Part shown: positions 1 through 4,976 of the stretch, piece after piece
How positions within the stretch are numbered: position 1 is the first letter of the stretch
How the letters are laid out: each line of letters begins with the position of its first letter
Origin: Parcubacteria group bacterium
GTDB taxonomy: Bacteria; Patescibacteria; ABY1; Buchananbacterales; UBA6539
Direction: 5' to 3'
DNA: 8,788 nt
Assembly (NCBI GenBank): GCA_002687175.1
Contig: NYZP01000026.1
Coordinates: 1 to 8,788, forward strand
The notes under the pieces: model-generated
Seen by the model: the letters and a program-made list of their open reading frames with translations, nothing else
What the model was told of the DNA's origin: nothing
The model's database searches: none
Translations under genes and position numbers: made by a program

Positions 1-86
1 ATACCAGAACTTTGTCAATTTCACGGCACTATTGAAATACCAGGACTTTGTCAATTTCACGGCACTATTGAAATACCAGAACTTTG
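1..86. repeat. 36-bp tandem direct repeat, 2.4 copies
   Basis: Units lie at 1-36 and 37-72 and differ at one base (A or G at unit position 8). A 14-base partial third copy lies at 73-86, after which the sequence diverges. The copies abut with no spacers. The array reaches the left edge, so its true length is unknown. The stop codon and last residues of the HNH gene (-) lie inside it. Confidence 0.9.
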
Positions 87-100
87 AGAAAAAAGAGTGA
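2..100 (+). CDS. 3' end of a repeat protein entering from the left edge (partial)
   Basis: Frame 2 is open from the window edge to a TGA at 98-100 and encodes 32 residues. It reads as a 12-residue tandem repeat with consensus YQNFVNFTALLK, two full copies and a final partial copy that ends in EKKE. The 36-bp DNA unit is a whole number of codons, and the one substitution between the copies changes Asn to Asp, which suits a coding repeat. The first base of the window fits the third base of an AAA codon, so the repeat probably continues to the left. The last 36 bases overlap the 3' end of the HNH gene on the other strand. Frame 1 is also open (12-residue unit beginning IPELCQFHGTIE, stop at 85-87) and cannot be excluded. 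No function is recognised; short repeats of aromatic and aliphatic residues could form helices or a solenoid, which is inference. Confidence 0.4.
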   Translation, partial: YQNFVNFTALLKYQDFVNFTALLKYQNFEKKE

Positions 101-496
101 CCATAGGATTAAAATCAATCCAAGAAGAATTCCGCATTGGCATGTATATTGTTTTGTGCAACAACATTGAGATCGATCACAATAATACCAATATTTTCGT
201 TCAAACTGATGACTCAGATTGCACCGAACACATGATGGTACCAGATTGGAGATGTCGTGTTCATCTGTTACACCGCAACACGCTTGACTTTCTATATCGG
301 TATATTGAACTGGATAGTGGTCAATGTGCCAAGCTTCGGGACCATCGTTGAACATTCTTTTATCAAATGAAATCGTTTTTCCACAATGCCAACATCGTCC
401 AATACCGAAAGGATTCGATGGTTTATGGTATACTTGTTCGGCGAGACCTGCTGTCCATTTTTTTCGATGTTTTTTCTTTGAAGGACAAAGAAACAT
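65..496 (-). CDS. HNH endonuclease-like protein with Cys-rich hydrophobic C-terminal tail
   Basis: This is a 143-residue protein with a recognisable HNH/zinc-ribbon core. Cys35-x2-Cys38 and Cys89-x2-Cys92 form the likely zinc site; His57, Asp59 and His60 (HIDH), Asn84, Asn93 and His96 fit the beta-beta-alpha metal finger that cuts DNA in HNH enzymes. A basic stretch (KKKHRKKW, residues 7-14) precedes the core, as in many viral HNH proteins. After the core come a Cys cluster (residues 106-121) and a strongly hydrophobic segment (about 122-141) that resembles a tail anchor, which is unusual for a nuclease. The ATG at 496 was chosen because the longer reading frame needs a GTG at 622 inside the capsid gene. 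The gene is divergent from the capsid gene across 59 bases. It could be a homing-type nuclease, a genome-processing enzyme or a degraded relative; the fold is fairly sure, the role is not. Confidence 0.75.
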   Translation of the reverse strand: MFLCPSKKKHRKKWTAGLAEQVYHKPSNPFGIGRCWHCGKTISFDKRMFNDGPEAWHIDHYPVQYTDIESQACCGVTDEHDISNLVPSCVRCNLSHQFERKYWYYCDRSQCCCTKQYTCQCGILLGLILILWSLFFLKVLVFQ

Positions 497-555
497 AGTT
501 TCATTAATCGTAAATACCTTATACCATTTTTTTTTCTCAACATAGTATATAAACA
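497..555. promoter_or_regulatory. Divergent promoter spacer between HNH gene and capsid gene
   Basis: This AT-rich 59-base spacer must hold the promoters of both genes. It has a run of nine T at about 530-538 and GTATATAA at 545-552, ending three bases before the capsid ATG. The same eight bases stand three bases before the RING gene ATG at 4977. No AAAATTGA early motif is present, consistent with late expression of the capsid gene (inference). Confidence 0.5.
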
Positions 556-2115
556 ATGGGTGGTGGATTAATGCAATTGGTCGCTTATGGTGCTCAGGAT
601 ATTTATCTGACTGGGAATCCACAGATTACTTTTTTTAAGGTCGTATATCGCAGGCACACAAACTTTGCTATGGAAGTCATTCAACAAACCATCAATGGAA
701 CATCAGTAGTTGCTACAAGTGCGACGACAGGGACTGTTACTATTTCTCGGAATGGGGATCTTGTCGGTCGTGTCTATGTTCGGTGTGATCAAGATACGTC
801 TGATGGTATCAATGGGGATAAACTCATTACTGATGTGACTCTCGAAATTGGTGGACAGCAGATTGATAAGCATACTTCGGAATGGCTTCAAGTGTATGCC
901 GAGTTGACAACACCTGCATCTAAAGCAGATGCTTACAAATACCTTACAGGGGGGTTTTCAAATGAACTTATTCCTGCTGCTGATGGTGCTACGTTGACTA
1001 CTTACAATCCTGAAACTTTACAACAATCGGTCATGGTGCCTCTTCAATTCTTTTTCTGCCGTAATCCAGGTCTTGCACTTCCTTTGATTGCTTTGCAATA
1101 CCACGAAGTGAAACTTAAGTTTACATGGGGGACAGATGTTGCGACAAAGGGGACTGGGGTTTCCAGGGACGGGACAACTGGGGGTACTCCCACTGTTGAA
1201 GTCTGGGCGGATTACTACTACCTAGACACTGATGAACGTCGTCGGTTTGCCCAAGTATCTCATGAATATCTGATTGAACAACTTCAATACCAAACAGAAG
1301 GCACTGCGAACACATCCTACAAACTTAACTTTAATCATCCTGTAAAAGAATTGATTTGGACTACTGATAATCCTCATGATACAGCTGAGGGATCGACTGT
1401 TATTTCTCAAAAAGTTAAATTGCAGCTCAATGGTCATGATCGTTTTGCTCAACAGGATCGTGAATACTTCCAGATTCGCCAACCTCTTGATCATCACACG
1501 TCTGTGCCGGGATTCAATATTAAAGAAGTCGATGATCCTGTAATGGTCGCTCCTATTGATACTACCGTTTTGACTCATAATGCCACAGTTGCTACTACGG
1601 CTGCCAAACTGGAAGCCACTCAAATTACATTTCATGAAGACTGTGTAGCAGCGGCCAACGCTACTGCTGGCACTGCTGTCCGCAACGGTGATATTTTGCG
1701 GATTGTTGTTGGTGGAGAAGATGGTGATTCCATCGCTGCTGCCGAAGTCATGTCTCATATCGTCCAAATAAAAAGCGTCTCAGATGATTCTAATCCCGTA
1801 TGTGTGTTCGCTACAGCCATTCCAGCAGCTCAGATATTTACAAAACTGGTCGATGATGATGGTATGAATGTCACTATTATTGGACGTACTCAAAACCCTC
1901 GATCCAGATGCTCCCAACTCCTCAGAGACGTCAACGTCTACTCTTTTGCCCTTAAACCCGAAGAACACCAACCATCCGGCACATGCAACTTCTCCAGAAT
2001 TGATAACGCTAAACTGGTACTCAGTGCTTCCGGATTGATTCAAAACATCTACGCCGTCAACTACAACGTCCTTCGTATTATGAGCGGAATGGGTGGGATG
2101 GCTTATTCAAATTAA
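556..2115 (+). CDS. MCP: Major capsid protein, double jelly roll, with an enlarged C-terminal region
   Basis: This 519-residue protein is the shell protein of the icosahedral virion; trimers of it form the hexagonal capsomers. Typical giant-virus MCP signatures are seen at the N terminus (GGGLMQLVAYGAQDIYLTGN, residues 2-21, followed by PQITFFKVVYRRHTNF) and C terminus (VYSFALKPEEHQPSG, 461-475, then TCNFSRIDNA and a terminal NYNVLRIMSGMGG). The two halves match the Capsid_N and NCLDV capsid families. About 140 residues (318-457) separate DREYFQIRQPLDHHT from the VYSFALKP block; in chlorovirus Vp54-type proteins, as I recall them, only about ten residues do, so this looks like an inserted loop or domain. 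Codon choice changes after the insert: Asn is AAC in 5 of 19 codons up to residue 438 and in 7 of 8 after it. The ATG follows an AT-rich promoter, and a perfect hairpin lies 72 bases past the stop. Confidence 0.97.
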   Translation: MGGGLMQLVAYGAQDIYLTGNPQITFFKVVYRRHTNFAMEVIQQTINGTSVVATSATTGTVTISRNGDLVGRVYVRCDQDTSDGINGDKLITDVTLEIGGQQIDKHTSEWLQVYAELTTPASKADAYKYLTGGFSNELIPAADGATLTTYNPETLQQSVMVPLQFFFCRNPGLALPLIALQYHEVKLKFTWGTDVATKGTGVSRDGTTGGTPTVEVWADYYYLDTDERRRFAQVSHEYLIEQLQYQTEGTANTSYKLNFNHPVKELIWTTDNPHDTAEGSTVISQKVKLQLNGHDRFAQQDREYFQIRQPLDHHTSVPGFNIKEVDDPVMVAPIDTTVLTHNATVATTAAKLEATQITFHEDCVAAANATAGTAVRNGDILRIVVGGEDGDSIAAAEVMSHIVQIKSVSDDSNPVCVFATAIPAAQIFTKLVDDDGMNVTIIGRTQNPRSRCSQLLRDVNVYSFALKPEEHQPSGTCNFSRIDNAKLVLSASGLIQNIYAVNYNVLRIMSGMGGMAYSN

Positions 2116-2154
2116 ACCATGTAAAATCTATGAGTTATATAAAATCATATTCAG

Positions 2155-2164
2155 TATAAAAAGG
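2155..2164 (+). promoter_or_regulatory. TATA-like element
   Basis: TATAAAAAGG stands 23 bases before the ATG at 2188 and 50 before the ATG at 2215. It could drive the small ORF downstream or be chance in AT-rich sequence. Confidence 0.25.
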
Positions 2165-2187
2165 GTCTGTTTGAAATTAATTTAAAG

Positions 2188-2216
2188 ATGTTTTTATACA
2201 TAATCTATAAAAACAT
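2188..2216 (+). terminator. Perfect AT-rich hairpin after the capsid gene
   Basis: An 11-base left arm (2188-2198, ATGTTTTTATA) is exactly complementary to the right arm (2206-2216, TATAAAAACAT) around a 7-base loop. It begins 73 bases after the last base of the capsid stop codon. In Mimivirus and relatives, transcript cleavage and polyadenylation occur at such intergenic palindromes, so this is a good candidate for the capsid mRNA 3' end. The stem is short and AT-rich, and it overlaps the start of a possible small ORF. Confidence 0.6.
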
Positions 2217-2337
2217 GTTGCTAACGATCATGATGTTGTTAACTATAAAAAATGTATGGTGTATGGATCCTGAAAATCAAATGTACACCTTGACCAGAAA
2301 TAACGCTAAATTTTATTTTGTTGAACTGGAGGAATAG
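2188..2337 (+). CDS. Possible small membrane or secreted protein, 49 codons
   Basis: ATG at 2188 to TAG at 2335-2337 encodes 49 residues; a second in-frame ATG at 2215 would give 40. The N-terminal half is hydrophobic (MLLTIMMLLTIKNVWCMD from the second Met) and the rest is polar and acidic at the end (VELEE), which is the layout of a small membrane protein or a signal peptide with a short tail. A TATA-like sequence precedes it. Against it: it is short, the hairpin occupies its first codons, and a 61-codon frame overlaps it on the other strand. No family is recognised. If the hairpin ends capsid transcripts, the ATG at 2215, just at the hairpin edge, would be the more likely start. Confidence 0.3.
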   Translation: MFLYIIYKNMLLTIMMLLTIKNVWCMDPENQMYTLTRNNAKFYFVELEE

Positions 2338-2406
2338 AAAATGCGCAATCCCTAGAATCTTATCGCGCCCAAGTCTTAAGTAGTTTTCTTCTCCACTATA
2401 GGTATA

Positions 2407-3825
2407 ATGGCGATTGTTGCGCATCGGTGGTACGTCCCGATCGTTTTGGGGATCATCCTTTTGTTGGCTTATAAATATTATATCAAGCCTTTAAAGACTG
2501 TACGTCAAATCAAAACCAAGCTTTTGGCTCATCAAGTCAGGTCGGGGCATCGACAGCAAATTCGTCAAAGTCAAAACGCTGTCCGGAAGAAAACATTGAC
2601 ACCTCAAGAGAAAATTCGGCATTATCGGAAACTCGGGCAACTCTACCATGATGGTGTTTTGGACAAATACGATGTCAACAACAATACGATCCAAGGAATT
2701 GAACCTGACGCTCGGAAGTCGATGGACTATTACCAAAAGGCCGTTCAATTAGGAGATGAACAGAGTGCTATTGAAATTGCTAAAATTTATCATTATGGGA
2801 TGCACAAATTCAAACCAAACCTTCAAAAAGCACAACACTTTTATCGTGATCTTCAAAACAATGTCATGGGGACCCATTTGCGTATTCTGATTCAGGAATT
2901 GATGGAAGATCTTTCCGAAAAAATAGGGGGTATGGCAAATGCTCCCCTCTTAAATCGGCAAACCGTCATTACACCAGCAGTCCCCATGGGCATTCCACAA
3001 CCTGTGGCTCCTCCTCAGCCAATGGGGACACTTTTAAACCAACACCAAAACATTCAGGCTCAGGTCCATCGACCGCAGCGAGCACCTCGGCCGAGAGTGG
3101 TTCGAGTACGGCAGGGAGACGTTCACCCTCTTGCTAGAGACGTTAATCCTCGACGTAACGATACGCAAAATGTTCACGACAGCACAGTCATGAAAACCGT
3201 GAAGAAAGCCATTGAGCGTCTTAAAGCCGTAGTGCGTATCCAAAAAGACATTCCAACCACTGTAAAGGAAGTGCGAGATTTTTTATTCGGTCAACCCGAC
3301 AATGATAAAAAAAAAGATGCTTTACAAGCCTTGGACTCTGTGGAACGCAACTCCATACCTCTTAGTTTCTGTAATTTAAAAGAAGTAGATGCCCTTCAAC
3401 TTGTTTGGAACCGCATCCACGCTAAAGACAATGCCAATCATAAAGAGGACTTAAAGAATAATTTAATGAACGAGTTAGCTGATTGTATTGAGCATGGGCT
3501 TCCTGTGTGTTCAACTGGTAAATTTAATCGTATCATTGATACATTGAATGTTGTGGATCCTTCGGTGACGATTAAGCCGACCCATGTGATCAATCAAGAA
3601 ATGATGGCAAAGGCTTCTCAAATTCGGGATAAAATGTATCAAGCATATTCTAAAGAGGATCAACAAAAAATCGATGGGGATAAGTCCCATTTTGTTCAAC
3701 AAACCTTTTCTAAAGACTTAAAAAATCGAATACGGTCTCAACTCTTTCAAGAATACGTGGACACTCATATTTTATCACAAACCAAATTTGAGTCTATTCT
3801 GAATGCGTGGATCGATCACATCTAA
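2407..3825 (+). CDS. Membrane-anchored Sel1-like repeat protein with conserved C-terminal domain
   Basis: This 472-residue protein starts with a hydrophobic segment (about residues 9-25) followed by basic residues, as in an N-terminal membrane anchor. Residues 68-150 hold TPR/Sel1-like helical pairs: an imperfect unit near YRKLGQLYHDGV (73-84), one at ARKSMDYYQKAVQLGDEQSA (102-121), and a following AKIYHYGM...KAQHFYRDLQ. A Pro/Gln/Arg-rich linker spans about 178-250. The C-terminal part (251-472) begins with NDTQNVHDSTV and has a block IPLSFCNLKEVDALQLVWNR (317-336) and VCSTGKFNRIIDTLN (367-381). I recall similar blocks in a widespread giant-virus protein family, often described only as Sel1-repeat or hypothetical, but could not check. 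The membrane anchor suggests a role at the inner virion membrane or in assembly, which is inference. Its stop overlaps the stop of the next gene on the other strand by four bases. Confidence 0.85.
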   Translation: MAIVAHRWYVPIVLGIILLLAYKYYIKPLKTVRQIKTKLLAHQVRSGHRQQIRQSQNAVRKKTLTPQEKIRHYRKLGQLYHDGVLDKYDVNNNTIQGIEPDARKSMDYYQKAVQLGDEQSAIEIAKIYHYGMHKFKPNLQKAQHFYRDLQNNVMGTHLRILIQELMEDLSEKIGGMANAPLLNRQTVITPAVPMGIPQPVAPPQPMGTLLNQHQNIQAQVHRPQRAPRPRVVRVRQGDVHPLARDVNPRRNDTQNVHDSTVMKTVKKAIERLKAVVRIQKDIPTTVKEVRDFLFGQPDNDKKKDALQALDSVERNSIPLSFCNLKEVDALQLVWNRIHAKDNANHKEDLKNNLMNELADCIEHGLPVCSTGKFNRIIDTLNVVDPSVTIKPTHVINQEMMAKASQIRDKMYQAYSKEDQQKIDGDKSHFVQQTFSKDLKNRIRSQLFQEYVDTHILSQTKFESILNAWIDHI

Positions 3826-4025
3826 AGCAAGAAGATGTCGTTACGAAATCGTTTCCTAACCCGATCTCGCATTACTTTTGGACATGATCTAACTTGATCT
3901 CTATACCGTACACGACGATCTATTTTTAAAGGTTTTGGACAACTGGGAAGAGGAATCATTTCAAAGATCTGATAAGTCCCTCGTTCTAGAGTACTCCATG
4001 TAATATTTCTAAGGTAAGCAGTCAT
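3822..4025 (-). CDS. Small basic protein of unknown function, 67 residues
   Basis: The start is the first ATG, at 4025; the frame could extend to a TTG at 4064, but a perfect AAAAATTGA motif on this strand lies 35 bases before the ATG, which supports the shorter form and the reality of the gene. The C-terminal half is rich in Arg and Lys (RDRVRKRFRND near the end) and has two SCPK motifs (residues 28-31 and 47-50), each followed by a basic stretch, possibly a short internal duplication. The two Cys are too few for a zinc site in a monomer. The gene lies downstream of the basic Lys/Arg-rich gene on the same strand, 35 bases apart, and converges on the Sel1-like gene with a four-base overlap of the stop codons. 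No family is recognised; nucleic acid binding is a guess from the charge. Confidence 0.6.
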   Translation of the reverse strand: MTAYLRNITWSTLERGTYQIFEMIPLPSCPKPLKIDRRVRYRDQVRSCPKVMRDRVRKRFRNDIFLL

Positions 4026-4042
4026 TTTAACTATTATTTGAC

Positions 4043-4058
4043 TATTATCAAGATAATA
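4043..4058 (-). terminator. Small inverted repeat after the basic-protein gene
   Basis: Arms of seven bases (TATTATC and GATAATA) flank a two-base centre just past the stop of the basic-protein gene. With the last pair opened it could form a six-pair, four-base-loop AT-rich hairpin. It is weaker than the one after the capsid gene and may be chance. Confidence 0.25.
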
Positions 4059-4060
4059 TT

Positions 4061-4069
4061 TCAATTTTT
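4061..4069 (-). promoter_or_regulatory. Early promoter motif AAAAATTGA for the 67-residue gene
   Basis: The minus strand reads AAAAATTGA, a perfect match to the early motif of Mimivirus (AAAATTGA) and Cafeteria roenbergensis virus. It lies 35 bases before the ATG at 4025, within the range known for this motif. It also forms the last codons of the upstream gene: the AAAATTGA core reads (A)AA-AAT-TGA, that is Lys-Asn-stop. Confidence 0.65.
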
Positions 4070-4897
4070 TGGCGTGATATGGATATTGTCGTCAGTTGCG
4101 GCTAATAAAATGTCTTTTAGTACCTTTTTTGGGGCTTTGGAATGTTGTTTAACAAGTCCATGGTAAGACAACATCTTTTTGAGTCGACGTTTTGGTATCT
4201 TGTCCAACGTTTTTGCCAAAGAAGATGTCTTGGGTGATATTCTGGATACATTTATTTGAACTTTGCGAGATTTTTTACGGCGTCGTCTTCGACGAGGGGG
4301 CTTTCGACGGTTATAGTTTTTGCACTGTCGTTTTATAGGGGGGGGCGGTATACATTTTTCTTTATCAATCTGTTTTAGAAATTCAGCAGCCATTTCTTGA
4401 CGTAATTCCTTTTTGAGTTGTTTTTTCACATGACGACTGTATCGTTTAAAATGAATTGGGGAAATAGGTCGTTTTTTTGTGGGATTGGATTTTACTTTCG
4501 TTTTCATGCGAAAATATTTTGTTGGTATTGACAATCGATTGTGTTTTGAATAGATGCGATGTTTTACTGGAGGTATTGAGAGAGAAAGGGGCGATGGCGG
4601 AGGGAAAAAAGGTAAAGGAGAGGACGGAGGAGGGGGTAATGAAACACGTTCTGGAGGGTGTTGGGTATATGGGACAAGGGCTTGTTGTTGATCCTGGTCA
4701 TGAATACGGGGAGAAGGTGCTCTGCCGACCATCGGTTTTGGCGGGGCTTTTATTTTAACAACATTGACTTTCACATCTTTTTTCTTGGATTTTTTTTGCG
4801 TTTTTTTTTGTTTCTTCTGTTTTAATAATTTTTTCGTTTGACTATACATTTTTATATCAGCTACCAGTTGGTCTCGGTAACTTTTTTTAGCACTCAT
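4061..4897 (-). CDS. Highly basic Lys/Arg/Pro-rich protein, probable nucleic acid-binding virion protein
   Basis: This 278-residue protein is strongly basic. Lys-rich residues 22-40 are followed by a Pro-rich stretch (about 81-110), a second basic region (112-165), a CIPPPPIKR segment (182-190) and an Arg run (PPRRRRRRKKSRK, 200-212). The last 50 residues look folded: the stretch RRLKKMLSYHGLVKQHSKAP (237-256) followed by KKVLKDIL has the spacing of a SAP-type DNA-binding helix pair (hydrophobic positions, Gly-Leu, Lys-Ala, then Leu-x2-Ile-Leu). This match is by eye and loose. Such charge suggests DNA packing in the virion core or nuclear/nucleolar targeting. The ATG at 4897 is used; the longer frame to 4936 begins with GTG. 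The eight-C run in the coding strand (4338-4345) encodes prolines and is prone to slippage or sequencing error. The gene is divergent from the RING gene. Confidence 0.75.
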   Translation of the reverse strand: MSAKKSYRDQLVADIKMYSQTKKLLKQKKQKKTQKKSKKKDVKVNVVKIKAPPKPMVGRAPSPRIHDQDQQQALVPYTQHPPERVSLPPPPSSPLPFFPPPSPLSLSIPPVKHRIYSKHNRLSIPTKYFRMKTKVKSNPTKKRPISPIHFKRYSRHVKKQLKKELRQEMAAEFLKQIDKEKCIPPPPIKRQCKNYNRRKPPRRRRRRKKSRKVQINVSRISPKTSSLAKTLDKIPKRRLKKMLSYHGLVKQHSKAPKKVLKDILLAATDDNIHITPKN

Positions 4898-4976
4898 TAT
4901 AGAAAGGTTTAGAAAAAACAACTTTACTCTAACCACGTGTCTACCTAAGAGATAATTATATGGTTGTATATAATAA
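4898..4976. promoter_or_regulatory. Divergent promoter spacer between basic-protein and RING genes
   Basis: This 79-base spacer is AT-rich at both ends. On the + strand, GTATATAA (4966-4973) lies three bases before the ATG at 4977, exactly as before the capsid gene, and the start sits in TAAATG, the form of poxvirus late initiators. On the minus strand TCTATA immediately precedes the ATG at 4897. No early motif was seen. Confidence 0.4.

Larger units (their letters stand above)
2116..2406. other. Intergenic region between capsid and Sel1-like genes
   Basis: This is the longest stretch without a firm gene. It is AT-rich and contains a TATA-like element (2155-2164), a perfect hairpin (2188-2216), a possible 49-codon ORF (2188-2337), and about 70 bases (2338-2406) that should carry the promoter of the Sel1-like gene. 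Immediately before the ATG at 2407 is GGTATA. Nothing resembling a tRNA was seen. Confidence 0.6.

Noticed and set aside
1..86. Direct repeats of 36 bp as a CRISPR array
   Set aside because: The units abut with no spacers, the unit is an in-frame coding length, and the setting is a eukaryotic virus.
97..545. Plus-strand frames of 84 and 73 codons and a minus-strand frame of 83 codons over the HNH gene
   Set aside because: All are shadows of the HNH coding frame, which alone shows a recognisable zinc/HNH pattern.
497..622. N-terminal extension of the HNH gene to 622
   Set aside because: The upstream codon is GTG, and the extension would run through the capsid promoter and first codons. ATG at 496 is the first usable start.
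1222..1767. 181-codon frame antisense to the capsid gene
   Set aside because: Long only because it mirrors the codon pattern of a firmly identified gene; no motif seen.
2239..2424. 61-codon frame on the minus strand in the capsid-Sel1 spacer
   Set aside because: Its only Met lies inside the Sel1-like gene; no promoter motif, no domain, and composition typical of AT-rich noncoding sequence.
4026..4064. Longer form of the 67-residue gene starting at 4064
   Set aside because: The start codon would be TTG, and the added codons lie on the early promoter motif and inverted repeat.
4477..4758. 93-codon + strand frame within the basic-protein gene
   Set aside because: It is the complement of Pro- and Lys-rich codons, giving Gly/Glu/Lys-rich low complexity; no independent support.
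4898..4936. Longer form of the basic protein starting at 4936
   Set aside because: The start would be GTG; the ATG at 4897 leaves a normal divergent spacer.
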